A stretch of DNA of 64,000 nt, taken from NCBI GenBank assembly GCA_004194705.1, contig SADC01000439.1, positions 1-64,000 on the forward strand, given 5' to 3'. Of this stretch, positions 34,093 through 60,600 are shown one piece after another. Both the position numbers and the translations under genes were made by a program. The first letter of the stretch is position 1; the number at the start of each line of letters is the position of its first letter. The notes under the pieces were generated by a model, which saw nothing but the letters and a program-made list of their open reading frames with translations, was not told where the DNA came from and did no database searches. This stretch comes from Ditylenchus dipsaci (lineage: Eukaryota; Nematoda; Chromadorea; Rhabditida; Anguinidae).

Positions 34093-37000
34093 TATGTCAT
34101 CCCATACGCTTCATACTTGTCAGGCCTACCTATACCAATTATATATGGCACTGCGTGGAAAAAAGAGAAGACTGCAGAGTTGGTGGTCAAAGCTGTTCTA
34201 GCTGGATTTAGAGCTGTTGACACTGCTTGCCAACCTAAGCATTATAATGAGGTGACCTTTTAATTGTCGATTTTTGAGTAAATACGAGGTAAATTTACCA
34301 ATACAATTTTCTCTCTCTTTATTACTCTAATTAAAAATTTGACATTCGTATAATTTCAGGAGTTAGTTGGTCAAGCCGTAGCCACTCTTCAGCAGAAACA
34401 TGGTTTGAAAAGACAAGATTTGTTTTTGCAGACCAAGTTCACCTCCCTAAATGGTCAAGATCCCCACAAAATTCCGTATGATAAGAATGCTCCACTAGTT
34501 GAGCAAGTGAAACAGTCATTTGCAACTAGTCTGATCAATCTTCAAACGGACTACCTGGATTCTTTGGTGATGCACAGCCCAATGTCGTAAGTTTTTATCA
34601 AAAAAATATATATTTTCAAAAAAAAAATAATGTTGAAACGCGGCAATTACTTATTTATAAAAAAAATTAGGAGATCAATAAGCGGCTTTATTTACCTGGG
34701 GAGGGGGGCGTGGGCCTGGTTGGTTAGAAATAAGCGCACTCACTTAGCTTAGACACAATTCCGAGCAAGACTCTTGATGAAAAATGCATAAAAAGACTCT
34801 TTTGTCCCAGCTCCAGTGACCAAAATGAGGTTGAATACTTTAATACAATGCCTTACTCCTCCAAGGCAAAAAGTCACATTTTGGTCAAAAAGCTTTTTTT
34901 TCTTCAAAAAATCTATTATTACGTGAAAAAGTGTCAGAAAATAAGTTTCTCATCGTTTTAAACATAAAAAAATTAATTTATACATGATTTAAAAATTATT
35001 AAAAATGCGACCATAAAATCTGCACTTTCGTCCGGCTTGTACTTAAATAAATTTGCTTCACATCGTTGCCTTGTTTACAAGCTTTTTTTATTTTTCGACA
35101 AGTTCGGCTTAGATAGCCAAAGCAACTTTTTCTGGGTATCAGCAACGTTTACTTTTCTAATTTTACCAATGTAATTTTGATAAAGAAAATTTTTTCATCC
35201 AAGCACGCAACCTATTTTGACAGGGCTCAATTGCAAAATTGCCGGATACAAAAGTTCACTTGTTAGTACTTATAAATATTTGCTTTCTTTCATGACCATA
35301 AGTGAGACAGTGAAAGTGTGGCGAGTTTTCGAGGAATTCCATGGCCAAGGCAAAGTCAAGCATCTGGGTATCAGCAACATCTACGACCTGCAATCTCTCA
35401 TGCAACTCTACGAGCAAGCCAGGGTTAAGCCAAGTGTAGTCCAGAATAGGTTCTATGCATCCAGTGGATATGATGTGGATATCAGGCAGTTTTGTCTGCA
35501 GCACGGAGTCACTTATCAGTCTTTTTGGACATTGGTGGGCACTTTAAAAAAAAACGAGAAATGAATGGGTATCTAATTTAAAAACGGCTAGGGGAGATCT
35601 GGCAAAAACGACATTTTGCAAAACGAGATTTGACAAACCGAGATTTGGCAAAACAATTTTTTGGCAAGCCGATATTGCCAATTTGTCGCTAAACCAAGTA
35701 GCCAGCTGTGTTTTTCAAAATGACAATGAGAATTTTCATTTTGTCAGATGGCAATTATCATTCTGATAAATTTGCAAAATGACAATTTTGTGTTAGAATG
35801 ACCATTGTCATCTGACAAAATGACAATTCTCATTGTTATTTTGCAAACACTGGTAGCTAAGCAGATTCTGTGCATGGTTTGGCAGCCGAAACGTTGAGAA
35901 AAATGCTTTCAGGCGTGTAATATAGGGTACTCATGCCCTAAATAGCTCAGTTGAGCTTGCCGAATATCGTTTTGTCAAATCTCGTTTTTGCCAAATACCC
36001 CATAGCCTAAAAAACCTTATCAAAAATAAAAGCTGCAAAACCGTTTATCTAATGGCTTTTTTGACAACAGCAAGTGATGTGCAAAAAAACAATTTTGCAC
36101 TTTGAATTTTGTTGTTAGTAGCGTGAAACATCAGGTTGCATATTGAATTCCCGCAGTAAAGCAGCCATCACTGACGGAACAGACTGCGGCCACGCTTTAC
36201 TAAATTTTTGAGGATTAATTTATTTAGAATATTGAAATATTTATTGACTTTCAGTCAAGGACTAACACGGGAAAGGCACAAATTTGAATATTTGTTGTCT
36301 TGAGCGGAATTTAAAATTTGACACTGTTTTTGGAATTCCGAGGGTAGCTTTATGTGCAAATTGACCAAGTTGAACACGAATCTGGTGTTTGAATCAAAGA
36401 TTTTCACAGCAGAAACAATGTTATCGAAACTTTATGTCACAACTTTTATACTTATTTTAATTATCTTTTCATGATTTTATAGCAAGGTGTTGCTACACAT
36501 AATGTTGAAAAAATCCGAGAAGTTCTGTACTCTCTTTGTGTTAAACGCCAGACGTCATCTCTACACAAAATTATGCCCATTTTTGTGTCAAAATTGAGGA
36601 TATCCAAAAGTTGGCTTTTAGAGGAATAATGAAAAATTTCTGCGAAAGTGTTATCACTCTGTGCGCAATAGATAGCCTTGATTACGCCATGCACTTTGGT
36701 ATATCACACACATAGGTGGTGCATTAATTTGAGCTAGCACCACGCCTATTTTTCTCAAATTCCAGGTGCTTGGGAAGAGGTGAAAATTACGTATTTTCAA
36801 ATTCTGTTTCAAAATGCTGTTGAAGCCGTTCTCTTTCCGAAAAAATTTCAGCCATCGTGATCAGCGTGAAATTCTGCTCAAAAGGCATAGTTTTGTACAC
36901 ACCGCCTTTCCCGTGTTAAAATATTTACTCTAAAAGTAGTAAGTTTTCGCAGACTGCCAACCCTCATCTTCTTCGGAGTGCACCCATCCAAGCGTATGCA

Positions 37001-37183
37001 GGTGAACACAAGGTGACTCACCAACAGGCCTTCTTCCGCTACACCATGGACATTGGAATTACTCCTTTGACAGGCACCACCGATGAACTTCATATGAAAC
37101 AAGACCTGCAAGTGGCTGAGTTGCCTTCATTGTCACCAGATTATGTCAAGGCAATCAACAAATTGCTTTTGCAATCACATTAA
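34093..37183 (+). CDS. Aldo-keto reductase family protein
   Basis: NADPH-dependent oxidoreductase of the AKR superfamily; substrate not predictable. Exons: 34093-34251, 34360-34586, 35303-35534, 36953-37183 (TAA). The catalytic tetrad is visible: Asp in FRAVDTACQ, Tyr in KHYNEE, Lys in FLQTKFT and His in LVMHSPM. The family blocks GQGKVKHLGISNIYDLQSL, VVQNRFYA and GITPLTGTTDELH also fit. The length, about 280 residues, is normal. The start is uncertain. An AG acceptor at 34086 is followed by ATG 34093, whose frame joins GLPIPIIYGTAW only if one base is missing near 34113. An in-frame ATG at 34045 is the alternative. The later exons are fully open. Confidence 0.9.
35590..36005. repeat. Foldback repeat in aldo-keto reductase intron 3, with nested hAT-like MITE
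   Basis: GGCAAAAACGACATTTTGC and ACGAGATTTG repeats on the left are matched in inverse by GTCAAATCTCGTTTTTGCC on the right. Nested at about 35710-35855 is a second palindrome with ends resembling CAGTGTTTGCAAAAT and a CAAAATGACAATGAGAATT arm, hAT-like. Non-coding. Confidence 0.6.
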
Positions 37184-37189
37184 ATTAAT

Positions 37190-39700
37190 TCAACCATTTA
37201 CTTATTTAAATTTTCAACATTCTATGACCATAAATTATTTTTTTCGGTGTAATCCACAAACAGGTGTTGAAAACAACAGCCTAACCCATCTCGAATAATT
37301 ATCCAGCTGGCAATAAGTTCTTGACTCGTTCTCACTCTTTTTTACATCATACATTACATGTACCAAACGGTACCAGACTACCAGATGTTTCTCAACTTTG
37401 CACAGGTGCTAACGACATTATGACCACAATATGGAACCCTATTTGCCCTATTGCCACTTTTGCGTGCCTAAACTTGTCCTCCCGTAAATTTTATCGGCTT
37501 ATACTTTATGTTACGTAGTGAATCTTCCGCACTGTATTTCAATGGCTGTCAAAAGCGGTGAAAACCTGAGAAAGAAAAAAAAATTTAAAACAAAAAAAAT
37601 TTAACGAAAAAAGCGATAAAAGTTTATCACCTTTTTGTCGCTTCTTATAACCACAATTTTTGATGTTTTTTCGAGATTTTTGGTGTTGATAAAGCAAGAT
37701 TAGTCATATTTTATGTGTTAGCAAATAGGGTTCTATGTTGTGCTCAAGGGTCCCACTCCGAGGCAAAGATCAAACAAATCGTCGACTAGATGAGGTTTGG
37801 GTTTGAGGTTATAGTTAATTGCTGCGAGCACAAATCAACATGTTAGGAAAACAGCAGAGTTTGGAATGTACCGAGAAATTTTTTTCGAAGAGTACACAAT
37901 GTCCCACGACAAGTTCGGCTAAGATTTCAAAATGGCTGGTCACCGATTTTCGTAACAGGTTGAGATCTGGCAGGAAACAGTGAAGGATAAGCACAGCCTG
38001 CAGAAGAAAAAACTCTGCAGCTTTTTTGGAATTTGAATTTTCGTCTTGTCACGAACGTTTTTCCTATAAAATTTATTCTAGAAAATGACATTTTTCCTTA
38101 AATTTTTAAAATTACATAAAAAGTTTGTTCAACCATAAAAGCAGGTATCTAGGCTGATTATGGCTTAAAACTGCAACAGGGTTGAAACACATTTTGTTGT
38201 AACGCATTCCTGTCAGTTGAACTGACAATCCATGGTCTAATAACTTATTATTTTTATGAAAACATTCACACGTTTTTCTCGAAACTTTTTGACGAGACTT
38301 TCAAATTTACACACACGCAAGACACGCACACACTATCTCTGCCTTTTTGGTTGTTGCAATAGCAAGCGAAAAGAAGAAGAAGAAATAGCAGCAATAGTTT
38401 ATTGTTTTATCGGGAGAAAAGTTTGGATAAATATTTCGAGGATGAGCATCTCTATCAATCAACATTTTTTGTGTTTTGTAAACATTTTATAGCTTTTGCG
38501 ATTGGCTTTTGATTTGGCAAGAATGACCAGCAACTGATTCATTGCTAACAGCCAAATAGTGTGTGGTGAAATTTTAATAAATTTCTGAGTCTTGATTGCT
38601 TGATTTGAGTATATGGCCAGTTAGTAAATGTTTTTTTTTCAGACTTTAGGTTATTTGAATGAAAATTATTGATTATAAGTACAAACATCTTTTTGTGATA
38701 TCCCTACTAGCGGATATGTTCTAACGAATCCGAATCACAAATCAGAATTATTAACAAAAAAATTCGAATGACGACCATCCTACTTTAGCTTATGTTTCGG
38801 AAAGTAAGTATGTTGAAAAAAATTTTGTTCGATGATTCAGATTAAAAATAAAATTGTAGCTCATAAACAGCGTTAAATGAAAGTTACACATTGATTGGTA
38901 TTTTTATGTTTAGAAACATCGAAAATTTAAATTTTTTATTTAATAAAAAAATCGGCGGTTAACTGGCTCTTCATTAATGTGATTGATTACAATTGAAGGT
39001 TTGGGCTGATCTTTTAGGGGGTTTTGCTGAATAACACAAACTTCACTTTGTTTTAATGCGATTGGGCGTTTCTGATGTGATTTGTAACAGGAAAAGGGGC
39101 TGAAACAATGCGGGAAAGACTTTGGTATGGAATAAATTTGAAATTTTTGAACCATTTTTTTTTCATTTTTGGACTTTCGGTTAATGATGATGACAGGGTA
39201 GGACCCTAAAAAAGAATTAAAGACGGTTTGTAGTAGTTTTTTTTCGCAAGTTTGTTTGGTATTCTTACCTACTAAAAAAAAATCGGCCGATTATTTGTCC
39301 GCTGTCATCAATTTTGACCCTATAAGCCGGCCGTACACCGACTTGTCAAAGCCGGTCCCGCGCGGACAGTCACTTTGAAAGTTAGACCACTACTATTTTT
39401 TTCAAATGACTGTTCATGTTGATTGGTGATATCTCAGGGACCACCAGTTTCAAAAAAAGTTTTATGGCTCAAGTTAAGAAAAAAAATTCACTGAGGCTCT
39501 AAAAAATTTGGCAAAAAATAATTGTACTTTTAAATGCAATTACAAAAATTAGGAACATGAAAACTCTGGTACTCACAAAACAAAGGCTTTTGAACAGGCG
39601 CGCTACTGGATAACATTGGTGCAACAATTTGGAGCGCTAATTTAAGTGCCGAAGAAATCCCTAACTTGCCCCATTTTATTTAATTTTGTAATATTATCCA
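37190..39700. other. Intergenic stretch without a gene
   Basis: No conserved exon or strong inverted repeat found on either strand. Small ORFs (for example 38256-38492) have no motif or splice context. The region separates the aldo-keto reductase from the repeats upstream of GBA2. Confidence 0.35.
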
Positions 39701-39722
39701 TCTTAAAAGTTCTGTGCCTTAA

Positions 39723-40276
39723 AGGGGCATGCTCACGCTAATAAGAGGTGGTACCCGGGAATTCAAATTTTTTCCTAATCATTGAACTTCGTTTCTTGCA
39801 AAACCTTACTTAAAATTAAATTCTAGGCCTTGTTTTGTTAAAAACCAAGTAGAAAAATGGGTACAGAAGTAGTTTTCTTCAGTACTTCAAGTACTTCTCT
39901 GGGACACTTCTCTTTTGTCTCTCACTGTACTCTTTGGAATCGCTCGAAATAACTCCAAAGAGTGGAGTGCGAGACGAAAGAGAAGTGTCCCGCGCGAATT
40001 TGAATTTGCCAAATTTTCATTTGCATCAACAAGTATGGTCCTTTAAAGGGACATGCTCACCTGTTCAAATTTTTCCCCGCCAATTCAAAAAATTTTCCGA
40101 ATCATTGAACTCTGTACAGATTTTTCAGCTTGGTTTCTAACAAAACAAGGTCTAGAATATAATTTTAGGTGTAGTTTTGTTAGAAACCAATTTGAGAAAT
40201 TCGTGCAGAAGTTCAATGATTCGAAAACTTTTTTGAATTGGCTGGGACAAATTTTGCCTTAGGCGAGCATGCCCCT
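39723..40276. mobile_element. Two abutting TTAA elements (truncated AGGGGCATGC MITE, then a full copy)
   Basis: A partial AGGGGCATGCTCACGCT element starts after TTAA at 39719-39722 and runs into a GGACCATA-type element end with a palindrome at about 39890-40010. That end (TATGGTCCT) stops exactly at TTAA 40043-40046. There a complete AGGGACATGC hairpin MITE begins (40047-40276), followed by TTAA 40277-40280. Confidence 0.7.
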
Positions 40277-40538
40277 TTAAAGTTTATGTTCCAACTCTTA
40301 TAACAATAAATGTTTCTTTTCAGGGTCTTTACATATGCCACCTCTGCAGGGGTCGATTTTCATCTGCTGAAGATATAGTGGCCTTTCCCTCATGTAGATG
40401 TTTACTTTTTGTGTGAATCTTCTTTCTATCCTGATTACCAAGCTCTCTTTGAAAATCATATTGTGCAATTTTCAAACATACCTATGGATTTGCAATTCTT
40501 CTAGCTGCTGATTTAACATCCCACAAATGTGATTAGAC

Positions 40539-41016
40539 CAGGGCTCTTGTTTGTAATTTTTTGAAAGGTTTTTACTATATTTGGAGCCCTAAATTTTTAG
40601 AATTTGTCAATTTAAATTTCTCGGTGTTTTTACAATCGTAAAATTTATTTTTTCAGATCAACATGTAGCCCTGAATCTCTAGTTTCTGATGAATTATTAT
40701 CTGGCTTCATCTGATATGGAAAAGTGAGAGAATAAATAGTTTTGAACAACGTGAAGTAGTTTCATAAATACACATTTTCCTCAAATTTTTTCCAAACACC
40801 CTGAGACATTTGATAGCTCGTCAAAAACTAGACATTCAGGGCTACATGTTGATCTGAAAAAATAAATTTTACGATTGTAAAAACACCGAAAAATACTCTT
40901 GCTTATGTATTTACTGCGGGAAATCAGTATTTTGGTCAATCAAGTCAATCAGTATTTTGGTCAATCAATCAATTTTAGCCAATAAAATACAAAACTTCAA
41001 ATAAACAAGAGCCCTG
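40539..41016. mobile_element. hAT-like foldback element (CAGGGCTCTTGTTT ends)
   Basis: Inverted termini CAGGGCTCTTGTTT, imperfect 8-bp flanks GATTAGAC and GCTTACAC, and inner inverted blocks TTTTTACAATCGTAAAATTT and CAACATGTAGCCCTGAAT. The inner blocks are shared with the element at 44680-45180. Non-coding, upstream of GBA2. Confidence 0.7.
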
Positions 41017-41330
41017 GCTTACACTGAGTTTTCGTGATGTTAGATTGAGCAATAAGATATGAAACGCCCGAGGCATTTTTTCAAGAAAATACGGCAGATA
41101 GAAAAATTATGACCCTCGCATTTCACGTGTTATTGACCGGCATTCTCACGACCTATTACAGTTTATCTGGGTAGTAATAATCTTTCTCGTGGCACATCTT
41201 AGCCTTTTCCCCGTTATTTCCCCACCAATAACAAGCTTGGAGGTTTAACAAATATGTTATGATTTTTATATCGAGTTTTAGTAGAAACGTTTGAAAAAAT
41301 ATTTCTTCAGTTGTCACCTTTTTTATTGGG

Positions 41331-54524
<13,194 letters not shown>

Positions 54525-54876
54525 TATTCTGTGAAACCAAATAGATAAGGAGACTAGGAGTACCTCACATTTAGATAGCCAAAATTGGATTTCGACCATT
54601 TTTATAGATGTTTATGCCTCCACATTGTGCAAAAACGTATTTTTAGAGCCAACAAAAAAATTTGTAGAGAAAAAAGTTTGGCGTAAACTTGACTCTCTTC
54701 GTCGAGCGAGGTGGAATTCTGTCGGCTTTTTAACTTTTCTACTGTTGTTGGGCGAAAATTTTTGGATGCGCTTTCTGTCTCGCTCGGATGCATCTAGAAG
54801 GTATTTACGTGCGGGCATCACTGACCCCTTGGGTTGAGAGTTTTTTTTCATGCAATAGACGCTCGTTCAGTTTACA

Positions 54877-54882
54877 AATAAA
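54877..54882 (+). terminator. Candidate GBA2 polyadenylation signal
   Basis: AATAAA about 350 bases past the GBA2 stop, in AT-rich sequence. No better hexamer lies between. Confidence 0.5.
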
Positions 54883-55404
54883 TACAATGCTTATGTTTGT
54901 TGAAATATCTGAAGATAATTTAACTTTATGCTGTTCGTAATCATTAAAATTTTAAAGTATTTGTCACAAATTAGCTGCTGTTTTGAGTGAACCAAAGTTT
55001 TTTCTAGTTTTTTTGTTTCTTTTTCTAAAAGTACAGCGTGCGGCGAGAAATTTCCTTGATTTCAAACGACCATAACATATTTTTCACAAAATACCGAATT
55101 TCTATTTTTGCAGGCTGAGTTTTTTCAAGTGAAAAATTCATTTTGTGAATTACGTTTAAAACACGATTTTGCTTGTTTTTCCTGGAGTTTGGACCCTCTA
55201 TCCACCTGATGGTTATGATGGTTTAAACTCTTAGTTTTGTATGTTTCTGTTAATAAATAGTTGTCGAGTGGTTTATGCTGTGGTTGGAGTGCTTGACAAT
55301 AAATGATTTTTTATTATTTAAAAACCACAAAAGTGTTTTGAGATCAGAATGATAGTAGGAGATTCAGTGTCAATAGAAACCTTGGAGCAATAAAAGGAAA
55401 GTGG

Positions 55405-55720
55405 CAGAACTGAATTTTGCAGCGAAAAGTCTTAATTTTGCAGCAAAACATCTTAATTTGCAGCAAATTGTCTAATTTCTGCAGCGAATCTTTTTTCAGC
55501 AAATCGACCATGGTTCGATCCTGTCTAGCATATAATGACTTTTTAGCCATTATTGTGAACATTTCTGTCGGTACTCAAAACAAAACCAAATAAGTCCAAA
55601 AAGTCATTTTTTGCTTGTCAGATTCGAACGATACTCGATTTGCTGCAGAATTAAGACAATTTGCTGCAAAATTAATATATTTTGCTGCAAAGTCAAGACT
55701 TTTTCATGCAAAATTCAGTT
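55405..55720. repeat. Foldback repeat with TTTGCAGCAAAATTAAGA arms
   Basis: Left: CTGAATTTTGCAGC and AATTTTGCAGCAAAAC repeats. Right: GCTGCAAAATTAA and GCAAAATTCAG in inverse. Lies between GBA2 and the minus-strand genes. Non-coding. Confidence 0.6.
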
Positions 55721-55992
55721 ATGCCAGAGGAAAGTCCCACTGGAAACGGGATAAGTATTGAAGTACGAAATAGAATGAGATCGATAAGACAGAAATCTAT
55801 TTTGGAGCAACTGCCAAGAGTACAATGACCACTCAAACAATAATAATGACCACGAGAATCTGGTAATAAAATTAAAAAAAAAGGACACCGAGTTTGCACT
55901 CAAATAAAAACGTAGTATTGCATTTATGGAACCCATCAAAATAAAATATAGAAAATATAAATTAAAAATGGGACAAAATGAGTGAACATCCG

Positions 55993-56405
55993 GGGCGTCG
56001 ACGACAGATACCCAAGTGCACCCCCCCCCTCGAAAAATTTCTTGTATTTTTAAAGAAAAGTACCCATTTATAGCTGAAAATTTTTATTCTGATGCCCCTT
56101 AGTATGCGAAAATTCCTCAGCAATCCGAATTACAAAGCAGAATATGAAAAAATACTTTCTTGCTGAGATATGATCTTAAGTTGGAGTAAAGTTAAGTGGC
56201 CATTTTTAAAAATATTGACACTTCAACTTTAGGTCATATCTCAGCAAGTAAGTATTTTTTTCAAATTCTGCTTTGTAATTCGGATTGCTGAGGAATTTCC
56301 GCATACTAAGGGGCCTCAGAATAAAAATTTTCAGCTAAAAATGGGCACTTTTCTTTAAAAGTACAAGAAATTTTCAAGGGGGGGGGGTGCACTTGGGCTT
56401 TTACG
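55993..56405. repeat. Foldback repeat with CCCAAGTGCACCCCCCC arms
   Basis: Two arms of about 190 bp, nearly identical in inverse, meet near 56205. Outer parts include GGCGTCGAC and CCCAAGTGCACC with C/G runs; inner parts include TTCCTCAGCAATCCGAATTA. Some short ORFs in it are palindrome shadows. Confidence 0.75.
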
Positions 56406-56745
56406 GCGTCGACCGATCCCATCGGTGCGGGAATTCCACGGGCATCCCAAGAAAGGGGATTGATTTCTTTATTTATGATTGACGTGTTTGTGTGACACAA
56501 TTTTGTAACGTGTCGTAAAATTTAAAGTATTCACTGTATATAACGTTAAACGCTATGGGATATTCGATCTAAGTGCCAGTGAATCTTCACCAAGCCTGCA
56601 GATTGTCATTACAGGAAAAATGCCATTGTGTAAAGAATTGGTTCCTATTAATTCTATTAATGATTCTATATGTGAGTCAGGTGAAGCGGTGAGGATAATT
56701 ATAATATTTGTTATAATATTTAACACTTGACACAGCACCCCTAAT

Positions 56746-57470
56746 CTACATCAAAGTACATCTGGACACGGATGGAGGCACCCAGTATGTTGAATAGCCG
56801 CCTGAACAACATCCCACCAATCTTCTCAATCTTCTCCAACTCCTGCCGCCTCCCATCTTAGCCGAGGTAGAGGTGGATGGTGATAGAGCAGGCAACAGGT
56901 CGAGTTCATCCGAGTCACTACCTCCATCCTCACCCAGCTCTATTTCGTCAGTCAACAAAGATTCTTCCTTTTGAAGTCCTCCTGCTCCTCTCAAATGGAT
57001 GCCCTTGTGCTGCTCTTTCAGACAGCCTTTACTGGAGATGCTAATTGAAGTGGTTTGCTGGTGATGATTGTTCGAGTATATGTAGCTGGAACAAGGAGGG
57101 GTGGAGCCTAAAGGTGTTAGCAATGGTTCTCTGGTGGTGGATTCCTGTTTAGGATTAGCTGGTTTGGAAGTGGTTTGCAAGGTAGGCATTATTAGATGGT
57201 CCACTTCTTGGCAATCTTCTTCTTCTAATGTGAAATGTTTAGAGATGCCCTGGTCAAGATCTAAATATGAATGGGATTTAGGCACGGTTGCCAGATGTCT
57301 TTTATTAATAAACACCATTAAAATAAGCTTTTCTAATTTTTTTTTTAATTTTTTGAAATCACAACAAGATCCTATGATCAGTCTTATAAATTATTGAAAT
57401 ACCTGATCTGCTGTTATTCTTCTTACTGCCATGTGAGCTGATTAGACTGGAGGAAACAGTAGCACTCATG
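56746..57470 (-). CDS. Unidentified small two-exon protein
   Basis: I do not recognise it with confidence. Exon 1, about 57470-57403, begins MSATVSSSLISSHGSKKNNS and ends at a GTATTT donor. Exon 2, about 57297-56746, runs from an AAAAG acceptor through VPKSHSYLDLDQG, an acidic DEIELGEDGGSDSDELDLLP stretch and a basic, Cys-containing end (RRLRRLVGCCSGG) to TAG. The phase between exons is one base off as read. Low-complexity, Ser/Asp-rich, no membrane segment. A weak resemblance in layout to FAM219 proteins (KKNN, Y-S-x-L-D, DEDLDL, CC) is noted but not claimed. It starts 212 bp after the HGD stop on the same strand. Confidence 0.55.
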
Positions 57471-57681
57471 GAAGCAATCTAAACACAGAGTGCCTTAATG
57501 ATCAGGATTTATCCAGCAATGATAGTGGTCGGTGGTAAATAAACCCCATTTAATTGCTAAAAAATTACAAATACATTGTTTATTGGCTGCTGATAATTGT
57601 AAATTTAAATTTAAACATTTTTCGAAATAAGGACATGGCAAAAGCGTCGATAAATATATCCATCTCAATATTTTTATGACA

Positions 57682-60600
57682 TTATTCTGTTTCTTTAACC
57701 GCACGAGGAAAGTGTTTTTTGAGTGGCTGCCAGTCTTTGTAGTAGTCCTCGTCTAAATTTTCAGCTGAACTAGCCCAATCAGTGACTACCATACTAAAGC
57801 TGCTCTCAAACATGAATGCCTGCAAATAGATTGCTGTATTTTGTGCCTGTTAACATGACTATTGCTAAAAAGTAACAAATAAAAAAATGTTATGTCAAAT
57901 CGACGAGATCAGTAACACCAGTTGGCAAAATTAAATTGATGACCTGATAGTTTGTTTGTTTTATTTGATAAAAAATCTATAACATGTTTGTCTTTCAAAA
58001 TTAGAAAAAGTTTATGATATGTGTTGATATGCTCACCATAGTGCCTTCAGCTACCCTCTCCGTTTCAATTTGCAGGTGCTAGCCTTTTCAAAGCAATTAT
58101 AGTCAGGTCCATGCGGAGTCATCATAGAGTGGAGACTTGCTCCACCTGGCTGGAAGCCTTGACTTTTGGCCTCGTAGTTGCCAGTAATAAGACCCATGTA
58201 TTCCGACATACAGTTGCCTGTAATCAACTTTTTGTAACATCCTCATAGCAATGAGAATGGTTCACGATGATAGTAGGGTGGTCTGAAAGTGTGCTCAGCT
58301 ACTCCCCAACGAGGTGGGAATATAACAAAGTCGGCAATGGCCACTCCTGGGTGAGCTGATGGAGCTGTAAGAACTGTGAAGATGCTTGGATCCTGAAAAT
58401 GAGAAATTTGCGCTGCTCAATTTTAATTAAGATTTGCTAAGGCCCATTGCGAAAGGCAGTTACTTGTTAATATTTATCAAACGAATGTCGAGCTGCCTTA
58501 TGTATCCGCAAATCTGCTTTTTCAATGCAAAAAGTTCTAAAAGTTCGTGAATATTTTTCAAACATATTCGTAATGGGCCTTGTAATTAAGCCTGTAATTA
58601 ACTGCTTTTTTGGGCTTGGTGAGTTCTTATTTTTTCTTGCAAAAGTTTCGACGCTGGTTATGTCAACTGACTCTGTCGCTGCTATTTTATGTCACAATCA
58701 TAGAAGGATGAATCATTCATGCCCGCATCACTTGCTATACCTTTCTTACAGATATCCTAGTAGGCTGCAGTATTCTAAAGTTACACTCTATAACTTCACA
58801 TTGCATTTGTTGCTCACCGCATCATACGATGTACTTTCGACTGAATTTTTCTTCCTCTTGACACTTCGAAAAATTAAAACACACAATTTATAACCGTTAG
58901 GTTTCATTTTACTGGTAGGTTTCGCAAGGCAGCCAAAATGTCAAGAAATTTTTATCATTATGGTTATTTTAAAACCTTCCAGTACCCATGCTAATACTGC
59001 TTGACATCTACTGCACAGCCAATACAAATTATTTGGTTGTTGTAAGACAATAGTTGTTAGGTTGATATAGGCTGCTTGGAAAGACTTTAAAAAAAAATGG
59101 GGGGGGGGGAGTATACTCTGCTAGGGTCAAGATTTCCATACTTACATATTACGATCGACAACCTACGCCCTTCAAGATCGTCCCGCTTAGCATCCGAAGA
59201 TTTTTTTATATCAAAATTGGAAGTCTTTTAGCAATTATGGTTGGACAGTCTAATCCGAAAAATTGCAAGGATTACGATTTCGTTGATCGTTTATGCCGTA
59301 TACAACATCTTTGGCATTTTATAAGCAAAGATTCTTTGTAAGATTCTTTGTATTTTATAAGCAAAGATTCTTTGTAACTGCACCCTAAATCCAAAACAGG
59401 TGTAGGTTATAGACGGTTTTTGGTATTACTTTGCCTATATATTATAAAAAAACCAGCAAACAACGATTCTAGAAACAAATGAGCTATTATAACAAAGTTT
59501 TTCCCCATAAAATTTTGTCCCCTTCCAGTTTCACCCCGATTCGCAATAGGCAATTTTTTTTGCAAAATTACGCAAAACCTACACAATGATCAAAAGAGAC
59601 AGTGTTGATGGTCATAAAGCGTCTTAGATCATACTTAAAGGGCACATAATTGCCCTTCCAGGCCACCACATCAAACGGAGAGTGATCCTACACCCATCAA
59701 ACATTACATTAAATTATTATATTACACGGTCTGATGCAAAACCAACTTGCTGTGCTTTAAACAATTCTCCTTGGTACTTATTTACTATGACATAGTTGAC
59801 ATTTTCATGTTCCTCAAAGCAAGCTAAAGGTGTCAAAAAGTCCTAAACTATCCGAGTAAAATAGTTATGGCGCTCTCCAGCAAATCTAGTCAAAATATTT
59901 ACATGTGGATTGGCCAGTCCATTAGCTCCAATAGGTCCTAGTTCAGGCAATTGGAAGTGGGTGCCAAAAACTTCTAGCACATACCCTCTAGTTGGTCCGT
60001 CTACACCAATGGAAAAGCGAATACCTTGTGGAATCACAACTATTTCTTGTGGCCCCACTAAAAGTAAGCCAAATTCAGTGGTAACTTTCAGAGAACCATG
60101 TTGAGGAACTGGAATGAGAGTATAAATATTAGTAAGCATACAGTTAACTGTAGACCCACCTATGAGAAAGTCTCCATCAGCATTTTGCATGGCTTTGTTG
60201 TTCATTGAAGTGTTGCAGGAGTAGTTGTGTATTGAAATTCCATTTCGAATAAAAGGATCTCCAGCTCCACAAACTGTGTAAAGACCCTATAAGCTATTTT
60301 CTAGATGTGAAAAAAGAGCATTTAAAAAGGTTATGGTTAAAAAATATGCGGAAAGCTTCCAATGGACAAAAATCCTGCAGCCTACCTCTACAAAATCGAC
60401 TCCATCAGCATCAGGCATATTCGCAGGTTTCCATCTCATTTGATTGGGATTCGGCATGAATTTTTCGAATTTGTTGGTAAACCTGTGGTTGACCACACGC
60501 TCAAAGGGCTTGTGCACCACACTGGGACATATTCTGTACAACCAGCTTCTTTTGTTGACTGCTCTGGGTGCTGTAAAGGCACTTCCTGACAATTGCTCGG

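Noticed and set aside
58525..58893. 122-codon plus-strand ORF with hydrophobic stretches
   Set aside because: It lies in an HGD intron, antisense, without splice signals or family motifs.
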